From contig CAXTJQ010000007.1 in assembly GCA_964244725.1 (NCBI GenBank), positions 134,425 through 198,424 on the forward strand: a stretch of 64,000 nt of DNA. The letters are read 5' to 3'. Within the stretch, counting starts at the first letter, position 1. Every line of letters starts with the position of its first letter. The translations under genes and the position numbers were made by a program. The notes below the pieces were generated by a model that saw only the letters and a list, made by a program, of their open reading frames with translations, was not told the DNA's origin and made no database searches. This document shows positions 53,831 through 61,318 of the stretch, in pieces. The DNA comes from Kumtagia sp964244725 (lineage in GTDB: Bacteria; Pseudomonadota; Alphaproteobacteria; Rhizobiales; Rhizobiaceae).

Positions 53831-54768
53831 CCGTCGATCCCGCCTTCGCAGCCGCCGACTGGGGGACGACGCGGCTGCGCGTCTGGACGATCGACGACGC
53901 GGGCGGCGTCATCGCTGAGCGGCGCAGCGACGAAGGGTTGCTTTCGGCGCAACCGGACCGGTTTGCGGACATTCTGGAGCGCACCCTGGGCGACATGGGC
54001 GCGCCCGCGGCGCTTCCCGTGGTGATCTGCGGCATGGCCGGCTCGCGGCAGGGCTGGATCGAAGCGCCTTATGCAGGCGTGCCGGCATCGCTCGACGCGA
54101 TCTTCTCAGCCTCCGTCCTGGCGCCGGGAACCCCGCGCGAGGTTCGCATCGTGCCCGGTCTCGCGCAGCGCGACGCCGATGCGCCCGACGTCATGCGCGG
54201 CGAGGAAACGCAGCTTGCCGGCGCGACGGCCCGTCTGGGGCGCAGCCGGTGCGTCGTCTGCATGCCTGGCACGCATTCGAAATGGGTCGAGGTGTCGGAC
54301 GGCGCGGTTCTCGGATTCCAGACCTTCATGACCGGCGAACTCTTCTCCGTCCTGGCGACCAAATCGATCCTCAGCCATTCGCTCGGGGAGGACGCGACAG
54401 TCGCCAACGACAATCCACGCTTCGGCAAAGCCTGCCTGGCGGCGTTGCGCGACGAAGACGCGCTGGCCGTGGGCCTGTTCCGTCTGCGCGCCGGGACGCT
54501 GCTGGAAGGGTTGACGCGACCCGAAGCCGCGGCGACGCTGTCCGGATTGCTGATCGGCACGGAGATCGCCGCCGCACGGCGTCGGTTGACCTTGGACGGC
54601 GACGTCGTCCTCATCGCGTCCGGCGCCATGCGCCTGATCTACCAGACGGCGCTGGCGTTGGCGGGGATCCGCTTCGTTGTCGTCGACGCGGACGAAGCGG
54701 TCCGCGCCGGCCTGGCGGAAGCCGCGCGGCATTTCGGATTCATCCCCTCAGCGAGGGCAAGGCCATGA
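53827..54768 (+). CDS. dgoK: 2-dehydro-3-deoxygalactonokinase
   Basis: Phosphorylates 2-keto-3-deoxygalactonate to KDPGal. The 313-residue product has AADWGTTRLRVWTID at its start, CGMAGSRQGWIEAPY, MRGEETQLAGA and the MPGTHSKWV segment, all typical of DgoK. The start is GTG at 53827, overlapping the SDR stop as GTGA. The stop overlaps the next start as ATGA. Confidence 0.92.
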   Translation: MTVDPAFAAADWGTTRLRVWTIDDAGGVIAERRSDEGLLSAQPDRFADILERTLGDMGAPAALPVVICGMAGSRQGWIEAPYAGVPASLDAIFSASVLAPGTPREVRIVPGLAQRDADAPDVMRGEETQLAGATARLGRSRCVVCMPGTHSKWVEVSDGAVLGFQTFMTGELFSVLATKSILSHSLGEDATVANDNPRFGKACLAALRDEDALAVGLFRLRAGTLLEGLTRPEAAATLSGLLIGTEIAAARRRLTLDGDVVLIASGAMRLIYQTALALAGIRFVVVDADEAVRAGLAEAARHFGFIPSARARP

Positions 54769-55400
54769 GCCCGCCGTTTCCAACCTTGCGGCGCGGGCTT
54801 GTCGCGATCCTGCGCGGGCTCAAGCCGCAAGAAGCCGAAGAGATGGGCGCGGCCATCCACGCGGCCGGCATCGAGGCGATCGAAGTCCCGCTCAATTCGC
54901 CGGACCCGTTCGCTTCCATCGCGACGCTCGCGCGTAACCTGCCGTCCGCGCTGATCGGAGCCGGAACGGTCCTGACGGCAGGCCAGGTCGACCGCCTTGC
55001 CGAGGTCGGCGGAAAGCTCCTGGTCAGCCCCAACATCGACGCCGAGGTCATGGCCCGCGCGGCCCATCACGGGCTGGTGACGATGCCCGGCGTGTTCACG
55101 CCGAGCGAGGCGTTCATGGCGATCAAGCTCGGCGCGTCGGCGCTCAAATTCTTTCCGGCGAGCGTGCTCGGTCCGGGCGGCATCGCGGCGATCCGCGCCG
55201 TTCTGCCGCCGGACGCGACGGTCGGCGTGGTCGGCGGCGTGTCCGAAGCCGACTTCGCTGCTTTCGCAAAAGTCGGCGTCAAAACATTCGGGCTCGGCTC
55301 CAGCCTGTTCAAACCGGGCATGACGGTCGCCGATGTCGCCGCGCGGGCCAGGGCGGCCGCCGACGCCTGGGACGCAGTTTTCGGGGGGACGCTCGCATGA
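54765..55400 (+). CDS. dgoA: 2-dehydro-3-deoxy-6-phosphogalactonate aldolase
   Basis: Splits KDPGal to pyruvate and glyceraldehyde-3-phosphate. A class I aldolase of 211 residues with AILRGLKPQEA, the catalytic-Glu segment EAIEVPLNSPDP, GAGTVLT, the Schiff-base Lys in ALKFFPAS, and VGGV. In E. coli dgoA was once read as fused to dgoD; here it is a single-domain protein. Coupled to both neighbours by ATGA overlaps. Confidence 0.92.
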   Translation: MSPPFPTLRRGLVAILRGLKPQEAEEMGAAIHAAGIEAIEVPLNSPDPFASIATLARNLPSALIGAGTVLTAGQVDRLAEVGGKLLVSPNIDAEVMARAAHHGLVTMPGVFTPSEAFMAIKLGASALKFFPASVLGPGGIAAIRAVLPPDATVGVVGGVSEADFAAFAKVGVKTFGLGSSLFKPGMTVADVAARARAAADAWDAVFGGTLA

Positions 55401-56290
55401 CCGAACCGAAGGACGAAATGGCCGAGGAGGTCTCGATCTTCTCGGACCGCAAATGCAAGCTCGGCGAAGGCCCGTCCTATGACGAGACGACCGGCAGTCT
55501 GTTCTGGTTCGATATCCTGGAGAAGAAGCTGCTCGAAAAGCCGTTCGCCGGCGGCGACATCATCGTTCATTCGCTCCCCTTCATGGCAAGCGCCATCGCT
55601 GCGATCGACAAGGAGCGCCAGTTGATCGTCAGCGAGACCGGCCTGCAGGTGCGCGAGCGCGGCACTGGAAAACTGACGCTGCATACGGCCCTCGAGGCCG
55701 ACATCAAGACCAACCGCTCGAACGATGCGCGCGTGCACCCCTGCGGCGCGTTCTGGATCGGCACGATGGCCAAGGACGAGGGGCCGAAAGTCGGCGCGAT
55801 CTACTGGTTCTTCAAGGGCGAGATCAGGCTGCTCTATCCGCAAATCGCCATCCCCAATTCGATCTGCTTCTCGCCGGACGGCGCGATCGCCTATTTTACC
55901 GACACGCCGACCGGTCTGCTGATGCGCGTCGACTGCGACCCCACGACGGGCCTGCCGACCGGAACGCCGAAGGTCTTCGTGGACTGGCGCGGCGACGGCT
56001 ATATTGACGGTTCGGTGGTCGATGCCGAAGGGGTGTTGTGGAACGCCCGCTGGGCCGGCAATTCGATCGACGCCTGGTCGCCGAACGGCCAGCCGATCCG
56101 CTCGGTCCGCATCCCCGCCAAGCAATCCTCCTGCCCCGCCTTCGTGGGACCGGGCGCCGCGCGTCTGGCGGTGACCTCTGCCTGGAAGGGCATGACCACG
56201 GCCGAGCGCGAGGCCGATCCGCATGGCGGCAAGACGTTCCTGCTCGATCTTCCCGTCAAAGGAAAATTCGAGCCGCGCGTCCTGATCTAG
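55397..56290 (+). CDS. SMP-30/gluconolactonase family sugar lactonase
   Basis: A calcium- or zinc-dependent six-bladed propeller lactonase of 297 residues. KLGEGPSYDETTGSLFWFDI (metal Glu), SNDARVHPCGAFWIGTM (Asn/Asp-rich substrate loop), IPNSICFSPDGAIAYFTDT (metal Asn) and DGSVVDAEGVLWNARW (metal Asp) cover the family signature. It would open the galactonolactone made by the SDR enzyme. It overlaps the dgoA stop by ATGA. No galactonate dehydratase (dgoD), the missing middle step, is in the operon. Confidence 0.9.
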   Translation: MTEPKDEMAEEVSIFSDRKCKLGEGPSYDETTGSLFWFDILEKKLLEKPFAGGDIIVHSLPFMASAIAAIDKERQLIVSETGLQVRERGTGKLTLHTALEADIKTNRSNDARVHPCGAFWIGTMAKDEGPKVGAIYWFFKGEIRLLYPQIAIPNSICFSPDGAIAYFTDTPTGLLMRVDCDPTTGLPTGTPKVFVDWRGDGYIDGSVVDAEGVLWNARWAGNSIDAWSPNGQPIRSVRIPAKQSSCPAFVGPGAARLAVTSAWKGMTTAEREADPHGGKTFLLDLPVKGKFEPRVLI

Positions 56291-56300
56291 CCGTCCCGCC

Positions 56301-57365
56301 GTGGCCGCGCCGGACAAGCGCCTGCTGCTCGTCTACGAACCGGAGGAGGCTTGCCGGAAGCGCCTGCTCGCCGACGGCATCGCGTGGAACCATGCGCTCG
56401 AAATTTCCGCCTATCTGGCGCAAAGTACGGACCTCGCGCTCGAATTCGAGGCGATCGCGGCAAGCTGCGCGCGGCGGAATATCGTTTTCGAACCGCTGGC
56501 GCTCGACGACGCCGCGACGACGCTGGCGGGCGCCGATCCGGCGACAGCGCTCGTCTGGACGCTGACCGACGGCATCGCATATTTTCGCGGCGGCGCGGCG
56601 CCCGTCCTGGCGCGCCTCGCGCGGCTGCGCACCATCGGCTGCGAGGATGCGCTGTTCGCGCTCTGCCAGGACAAGTTCCGGTCCGGCGCGGTTTTGCGCG
56701 CGCTCGGGCTGCCCGCGCCGCCGGCGGGGCTCGCGCGCGACGGCGAATGGCTCGTCGCGCCGCCGGCATCCGAGACGGGATATTTCGTCAAGCCGAACCG
56801 GCTCGGCGCCAAGATCGGCATCTGGCCCGATTCGCGCTGCGAGGATGCAGCGCAGGCGCTCGCGTTGAGCCAGCGCGTCTTTCGCGCCTACCGCGACGAT
56901 GTCCTCGTGCAGCCCTACCTCGCCGGGCGTAACGTCCGCGCGAGCTTCCTCGCCGTCGACCCGCGCGCCAGCGTCGAGGCGCTCGGCGTCGTCTTCGTGG
57001 ACTCGGGAAGCGATTTCCAGACCATGGCCGATTCGATGGCGCTGTACGGCGACACCGGCCTGGCCGCCAAATCGGCAGGACTTCAAGATGAGCCGGCGTT
57101 GGTCGCTGTCGCCGACCACCAGCCGGCCGCCGCCCGGCGAATCCGCGATCACGCCGCATTGATGATGCGGGCGCTGCCGCTCAAGGACGTCTTCTCGCTG
57201 GATTTCAGAGTCGAGCCGGACGATACCGTCCATCTCATCGAGTTCGAGATCTGCCCGGGATTGCCCTGCTTCGACTTCCGCGCCTATTGCCGGCGGCAAT
57301 GGGACCTCAGCCTGCCCGACGCCGTCGCGGAAACCGCGTCACGCCGGCTTGCCGCGTCCGGCTAG
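56301..57365 (+). CDS. ATP-grasp ligase-like protein of unknown substrate
   Basis: A 354-residue protein related to D-Ala-D-Ala-ligase-type ATP-grasp enzymes. Visible features are YFVKPNRLGAKIGIW (ATP-grasp Lys and loop), DDVLVQPYLAGRNVRASFLAV, and the metal-binding DFRVEPDDTVHLIEFEICPGLPCFDFR. The last segment has Glu-x-Glu-x-Cys where Glu-x-Asn is usual. The start is a GTG at 56301, 10 bases after the lactonase stop, so it may belong to the galactose operon although no known step there needs a ligase. Substrates cannot be assigned. Confidence 0.65.
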   Translation: MAAPDKRLLLVYEPEEACRKRLLADGIAWNHALEISAYLAQSTDLALEFEAIAASCARRNIVFEPLALDDAATTLAGADPATALVWTLTDGIAYFRGGAAPVLARLARLRTIGCEDALFALCQDKFRSGAVLRALGLPAPPAGLARDGEWLVAPPASETGYFVKPNRLGAKIGIWPDSRCEDAAQALALSQRVFRAYRDDVLVQPYLAGRNVRASFLAVDPRASVEALGVVFVDSGSDFQTMADSMALYGDTGLAAKSAGLQDEPALVAVADHQPAAARRIRDHAALMMRALPLKDVFSLDFRVEPDDTVHLIEFEICPGLPCFDFRAYCRRQWDLSLPDAVAETASRRLAASG

Positions 57366-57383
57366 CCGAGACCAAATGGCCAC

Positions 57384-57424
57384 GACCGCCGGCTGAGCGC
57401 ACGACGCTCCGAGGCGCGGCGGTC
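57384..57424. terminator. Nested inverted repeat between ATP-grasp and RlpA-like genes
   Basis: GACCGCCG (57384-57391) pairs with CGGCGGTC (57417-57424), enclosing GAGCG-CACGA-CGCTC (57395-57409). Lying between two convergent stops and overlapping the last bases of the RlpA-like gene, it can act for both strands. No T-run is present. Confidence 0.45.
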
Positions 57425-57776
57425 AACTCGCCATGCAGACCGCCGTGTGGCCCGAACCGACGAAACCGAGACGCTGCGCCGCGCCCTTGGAGAGATCAAG
57501 GATACGTCCGCGGATGAACGGGCCTCTGTCGTTGATGCGCACGACGACGCTCCTGCCGTTGGTTTTGTTGGTGACCGTAACCCGCGTTCCGAATGGAAGG
57601 CTGCGGTGCGCGGCGGTCATCGCCGACGGGTTCATGCGCTCGCCAGACGCCGTTCTCGAATGGAGGGCATACCAGGACGCCCTGCCGCACTGGGCTGACG
57701 CAGCCATGCCCGAAATGGCGACGAGTACTCCCGCGACGATCGGAACCGCCACGGTCTTGCAGAAAGAAAACGTCAT
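57423..57776 (-). CDS. RlpA-like septal ring lytic transglycosylase-family protein
   Basis: A small secreted double-psi beta-barrel protein, 117 residues with a signal peptide (1-28, ending ASA). The mature domain shows GRASWYALHSRTASGERMNP, LPFGTRVTVTNKTNGRSVVVRINDRGPF and RILDLSKGAAQRLGF, the full RlpA domain. Catalytic-type Asp and His residues (NDRGPF, AHRSLPFG) are kept. No SPOR domain is present. Some such proteins cleave peptidoglycan lacking stem peptides; others are inactive. Confidence 0.87.
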   Translation of the reverse strand: MTFSFCKTVAVPIVAGVLVAISGMAASAQCGRASWYALHSRTASGERMNPSAMTAAHRSLPFGTRVTVTNKTNGRSVVVRINDRGPFIRGRILDLSKGAAQRLGFVGSGHTAVCMAS

Positions 57777-58059
57777 TTCTTGGAGGCACTCCTAGGGAAG
57801 GAGCGGCGCAATAGCCGCCGCAATGCGGCGTCGACCCGTTTCGTTTCCGGCTATTTCGAGGCAAGAAACGACGCTTTCTTTCCTGCTGATATTTATCGTG
57901 ATGACATTCTTGGGCGGACAGAGCCGGCCGATGTCATCCAACGCGGTCGCTTGCGCGAAAAACGCTTACGCGATACGGCATGCAATATCGCCGTTGATGC
58001 CAACGCTTCGTTCGGGTAGAAGCATTTTGGAGCGCTTTGTCGCAAAGCGCACCGTCAGG

Positions 58060-58136
58060 GCACCCGTAGCTCAGCTGGATAGAGCGTCGCCCTCCGAAGG
58101 CGAAGGCCACAGGTTCGAATCCTGTCGGGTGCGCCA
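58060..58136 (+). tRNA. tRNA-Arg (anticodon CCG)
   Basis: A 77-base cloverleaf. Acceptor GCACCCG (58060-58066) pairs with CGGGTGC (58126-58132), then discriminator G and an encoded CCA. The anticodon stem TCGCC/GGCGA encloses loop CTCCGAA, giving anticodon CCG for codon CGG. The T arm CAGG-TTCGAAT-CCTG is standard. tRNA-Arg genes are common integration sites, and a broken gene lies just downstream. Confidence 0.95.
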
Positions 58137-58219
58137 TCTCCAAATTCCCGCCTAAAACCTGCCTTAAAGCCTTGAACGACAACGATAAATTGCTGGTTAG
58201 CGCAAACGCTCGGCAAAGG

Positions 58220-58342
58220 TCAGCCGAAGCACAGCGCGGCGGCGGGCAGGTAATAGGACGATCCCCACGCCAGGATTTGCGTGACGCCCAAGGCCCAGAT
58301 CGTGACGCGCCCGCTTTGCCGGGCCGGTCCTGCGATCGTCAT
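58220..58342 (-). pseudogene. 5' remnant of an MFS transporter gene of the arsenic operon
   Basis: The frame starts with an ATG overlapping the arsH stop (ATGA). It encodes the start of an MFS protein (RVTIWALGVTQILAWGSSYYLPA) found next to arsH in other alphaproteobacteria. After about 35 codons similarity ends and a stop follows at codon 41, so more than 90 percent of the gene is missing. The break falls within about 100 bases of the tRNA-Arg 3' end and probably marks a deletion or island boundary. Confidence 0.75.
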
Positions 58343-59049
58343 ATCGCTTTTAACTGCGTCCGCGCTTCGAGCTTCGCCGCCTCTTCCTTCCGTTCGCTGT
58401 AGCGATCGGTCAAATGGTCCGCGATGCCGCGCGTCAACAGCGTGAATTTCATCAGCTCTTCCATCACGTCCACCACGCGGTCGTAATAGGCCGACGCCTT
58501 CATGCGGTCGTCGCTGTCGAACTCCTGAAAGGCTTTTGCGACCGACGACTGGTTGGGGATCGTGATCATGCGCATCCACCGGCCGAGGATACGCATCTGG
58601 TTGACCGCGTTGAAGGACTGCGACCCGCCCGACACCTGCATGACGGCAAGCGTCCTGCCTTGCGTCGGCCGGATCGCGCCGCCCGGCAGCGGTATCCAGT
58701 CAATCTGTGATTTCAGGACGCCGCTCATCGCGCCGTGGCGCTCGGGACTCGTCCAGACCTGCCCTTCCGACCACAGCATGGCCTCGCGCAATTCCTGGAC
58801 CTTGGGATGCTCTGGCGGCGCATCGTCAGCCAGCGGCAGGCCGTTCGCATGGTAGACGCGCGTATCCGCGCCGAGGGCGTCAAGCAGCCGCTGCGCCTCG
58901 AACGTCAGCATGCGGCTGTAGGATTTTTCGCGCAGCGATCCGTAGAGCAGCAGAATGCGCGGCTTGTGCGCGGGCTGACCAGCCGTCAGCGCGCTGACAT
59001 CAGGAAGCCGGAACGCGTCTGCATCGATGCCGGGACACTCGCCCGTCAT
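58339..59049 (-). CDS. arsH: Arsenical resistance flavoprotein ArsH
   Basis: NADPH-dependent FMN reductase oxidising trivalent organoarsenicals. The 236-residue product has the FMN loop LLYGSLREKSYSRML, SPERHGAMSGVLKSQIDW and GRTLAVMQVSGGSQSFNAVN, all diagnostic of ArsH. Its start overlaps the arsC stop (ATGA) and its stop overlaps the broken MFS gene, so it is within a fully coupled operon. Confidence 0.93.
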   Translation of the reverse strand: MTGECPGIDADAFRLPDVSALTAGQPAHKPRILLLYGSLREKSYSRMLTFEAQRLLDALGADTRVYHANGLPLADDAPPEHPKVQELREAMLWSEGQVWTSPERHGAMSGVLKSQIDWIPLPGGAIRPTQGRTLAVMQVSGGSQSFNAVNQMRILGRWMRMITIPNQSSVAKAFQEFDSDDRMKASAYYDRVVDVMEELMKFTLLTRGIADHLTDRYSERKEEAAKLEARTQLKAI

Positions 59050-59459
59050 TGCGGACCAGGCGCGGCCGTCACCCGTTCCCCGTCCTCTTTCGTGAAGGCT
59101 GAAACCGGATGGTCGAGCAGATCGAGCACGGCCTCCGATGGGCGGCAGAGCCGGGTTCCCTTCGGCGTTTCCACGATCGGCCGGTTGATCAGGATCGGGT
59201 GCGCCATCATGGCGTCGATCAGGTGCGCGTCGGTCAGGTCCGGGCTGGCAAGGCCAAGCTCCGCGTAAGACGTTCCCTTTTCTCGCAGCAGGGCGCGCGG
59301 CGTGATTCCCATGGCGGCGATCAGCCCTTCCAGCCGTTCGCGGCTAGGCGGATCTTTCAAATATTCGATGACGACCGGGTCCTCTCCGCTTGCGCGGATC
59401 ATGCCGAGCGTGTTGCGCGACGTGCCGCAGGCGGGGTTGTGGTAGATCGTAACGGTCAC
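59046..59459 (-). CDS. arsC: Arsenate reductase, glutaredoxin-coupled (ArsC/Spx family)
   Basis: Reduces arsenate to arsenite using glutathione and glutaredoxin. The 137-residue product starts MTVTIYHNPACGTSRN, with catalytic Cys11, and has GITPRALLREKGTSYAELGL plus the C-terminal IDAMMAHPILINRPIV and TPKGTRLCRP that hold the arsenate-binding Arg residues. The start is GTG at 59459, overlapping the aqpS stop as GTGA. A second, unrelated arsenate reductase lies two genes upstream in the same operon. Confidence 0.93.
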   Translation of the reverse strand: MTVTIYHNPACGTSRNTLGMIRASGEDPVVIEYLKDPPSRERLEGLIAAMGITPRALLREKGTSYAELGLASPDLTDAHLIDAMMAHPILINRPIVETPKGTRLCRPSEAVLDLLDHPVSAFTKEDGERVTAAPGPQ

Positions 59460-60154
59460 AGCTTGGCCTCCGCAGGCAGGGGATGGGTTGTCGGGCGCGT
59501 TCGCAGCAGCCAGTCCATCAGCGCCAGGGCGCACAGCGCGCCCGCCAGCTCGGCCAGGATGAAGCCTGGCAGATCGGCGGGCCGGATGCCTGAAAACGTG
59601 TTGGTGATCGAGCGCGCGGCCGCCACGGCCGGATTGGCGAAGGAGGTCGACGCCGTGAACCAGTATGCGGCCGTGATGTAGAGGCCGACCAGCCACGGCA
59701 CCGCCTTCTGCTCGAAGCGGATGCCCGCCAGGATCACCGCGACCAGGCCGAACGTCGCCACCCCTTCGGAGAACCATTGCGCCCCGCCCGTGCGGATTTT
59801 CAGGGACGGCTCGAACAAAGGCAGGCCGAACATCAGATGCGCCGCGATCGTGCCGGCGATGCCGCCGACGAACTGCGCCGCGACGTAGAACCCGAAGTCG
59901 CGGCGCGGCAGATCGCGCGACAGCAGGAACACGAGCGACACGGCCGGATTGAAATGCGCGCCCGAGACCGGCCCCAGGATGGTGATCAGCACCACTAGCA
60001 TCGCCCCCGTGGCGATCGTGTTGCCGAGCAGCGCCAGCGCGTCGTCGCCCGTGAGCGCGTCCGCCATGATGCCGGAGCCGACGACCGTCGCCACCAGCAG
60101 CCCCGTCCCCAGGGCTTCGCAGACGGCGCGGCGCTGTAAATCGAACCCCTGCAT
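59456..60154 (-). CDS. aqpS: Aquaglyceroporin AqpS (arsenite channel)
   Basis: A MIP-family channel of 232 residues with six membrane segments and both asparagine boxes, NPAVSL in GAHFNPAVSL and NPAVAAAR in SFANPAVAAAR. In Sinorhizobium meliloti AqpS replaces an arsenite pump by letting arsenite made inside by ArsC flow out. No ArsB or Acr3 pump is present here, so the same scheme fits. Start and upstream stop share one base (TGATG). Confidence 0.9.
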   Translation of the reverse strand: MQGFDLQRRAVCEALGTGLLVATVVGSGIMADALTGDDALALLGNTIATGAMLVVLITILGPVSGAHFNPAVSLVFLLSRDLPRRDFGFYVAAQFVGGIAGTIAAHLMFGLPLFEPSLKIRTGGAQWFSEGVATFGLVAVILAGIRFEQKAVPWLVGLYITAAYWFTASTSFANPAVAAARSITNTFSGIRPADLPGFILAELAGALCALALMDWLLRTRPTTHPLPAEAKL

Positions 60155-60681
60155 CAGCCCGCCTTGCTATGGGTCAAGGTCGACCCTTCCAGACCGCCGA
60201 TGCCCCGCAGCTTCGTGCCGAGCGACAGGCGGTCGATCGAGGCCAGCGGCAGATCGAGAAACGCATGAATGCGGTTTTTCATGAAGCGCGCCGCCTGGCT
60301 GAACGCGCGTTCTTTCTCGATGTCGGTTCCCTCGACAGCGGCCGGATCCTCGATGCCCCAATGCGCCGTCATCGGCTGGCCAGGCCAGACCGGGCAGGCT
60401 TCGCCAGCCGCCGAGTCGCAGACCGTGAACACGAAATCCATCTCCGGCGCGCCAGGAGCCGCGAATTCCTCCCATGGTTTCGAGCGGAAGCCGCTTACCG
60501 GATAGTCCAGGGCGGCCAGCACTTTCAGCGCGAAGGGATTGACCGTCCCCTTCGGCTGGCTTCCGGCCGAAAACGCGCGGAAGCGCCCCGCGCCGTCTTT
60601 CTGCAGGATGCTTTCGGCCAGGATCGAACGGGCTGTGTTGCCCGTGCACAGGAAAAGGACGTTGTAAACGCGATCGGTCAT
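60154..60681 (-). CDS. arsC: Arsenate reductase, low-molecular-weight phosphatase type
   Basis: The 175-residue product has the phosphatase loop CTGNTARS (12-19, Cys-x5-Arg) and further LMW-PTP features (FVFTVCDSAAGEACPVWPGQP, HWGIEDPAA with the catalytic Asp region). This family includes thioredoxin-linked arsenate reductases; the C-terminal ~35 residues exceed the usual length. It follows arsR with an ATGA overlap. Having this and the glutaredoxin-type ArsC in one operon gives two independent routes of arsenate reduction. Confidence 0.88.
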   Translation of the reverse strand: MTDRVYNVLFLCTGNTARSILAESILQKDGAGRFRAFSAGSQPKGTVNPFALKVLAALDYPVSGFRSKPWEEFAAPGAPEMDFVFTVCDSAAGEACPVWPGQPMTAHWGIEDPAAVEGTDIEKERAFSQAARFMKNRIHAFLDLPLASIDRLSLGTKLRGIGGLEGSTLTHSKAG

Positions 60682-61037
60682 TGCAAGGGTTCCTTGGCTT
60701 CAGCGACGCAGCATGGCGTGAGGTCGGCAATCAGCGGGGCGCACAGCTCGGCGTTGCCGCCGCAGCAATCCTTGATCAGGAACAGCGTCAGGTCGCGGAA
60801 ACGAGCCAGGCTGGCGCGGTAGATGATCGAGCGGCTTTGCCGTTCGCTTTCGATGAGGCCCGACCGCGCCAGTGTGGCGAGGTGCGCCGACATTGTGTTT
60901 TGCGGTACGGCGACGAGGCGGGCCAGATCTCCCGCCGGAAGCCCCTCGGGCTCATGCGCGACCAGGAGCCGGAAAGTTTCGAGGCGGGTCGATTGCGCGA
61001 GGGCGGACAGCGCCGCAATGGCTTGTTGTGAATCCAT
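60678..61037 (-). CDS. arsR: ArsR-family arsenite-responsive repressor
   Basis: A winged-helix repressor of 119 residues: LSALAQSTRLETFRLL at the start, recognition region AVPQNTMSAHLATLARSGLIES, and a cysteine-rich C-terminus (DCCGGNAELC and TPCCV). The cysteines are not in the E. coli ELCVCDL position but resemble the C-terminal site of other ArsR types. It is first in the operon and a palindrome directly abuts its start. The ATG has no visible ribosome binding site. Confidence 0.9.
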   Translation of the reverse strand: MDSQQAIAALSALAQSTRLETFRLLVAHEPEGLPAGDLARLVAVPQNTMSAHLATLARSGLIESERQSRSIIYRASLARFRDLTLFLIKDCCGGNAELCAPLIADLTPCCVAEAKEPLQ

Positions 61038-61057
61038 ATATCGAGATTATCGGATAT
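61038..61057. promoter_or_regulatory. Candidate ArsR operator
   Basis: ATATCGA (61038-61044), five bases, TCGGATAT (61050-61057) form an imperfect inverted repeat touching the arsR start codon. Placement and AT-rich ends fit an ArsR-family operator that would block its own transcript. Confidence 0.55.
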
Positions 61058-61215
61058 GAAGGCATTGGGCAATGGCTTGAGGATCAGATCGCTTCGCGGT
61101 TTTCTTCCCCGAGATCATTGCGCATGAAGGTCAGGAAGCAGATGCCGTCGTCGACCTCGGTGACGTCAAGCCTCAGGCGCCCAGTTGGACTTGTCCCACA
61201 AGAGAGGGTAGCATC

Positions 61216-61308
61216 ATGGGCGTATCCATCACCCGCGACAATCGCGGCGATGTCTTGGTCTCGCTTTGCCCTCCTGACCGGAACGATCGCTTGGGTAACG
61301 TCCGGTAA
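61216..61308 (+). other. 30-codon leader frame, possible gene remnant
   Basis: GAGAGGG precedes an ATG at 61216. The 30-residue frame (ITRDNRGDVLVSLCPPDRND within it) looks like the start of an enoyl-CoA hydratase/isomerase (usual pattern xRDG-x-x-x-V-x-LxRPxxxNA). Its TAA runs into the AAGGAG that serves the following molybdenum-enzyme gene. It may be a broken gene or a leader peptide; I see no other gene between 61058 and 61318. Confidence 0.35.
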
Positions 61309-61318
61309 GGAGTCCATC

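Noticed and set aside
57777..58059. Small forward frames between the RlpA-like gene and tRNA-Arg
   Set aside because: Overlapping frames of about 80-110 codons with no motif; the second runs into the tRNA. I see only intergenic sequence.
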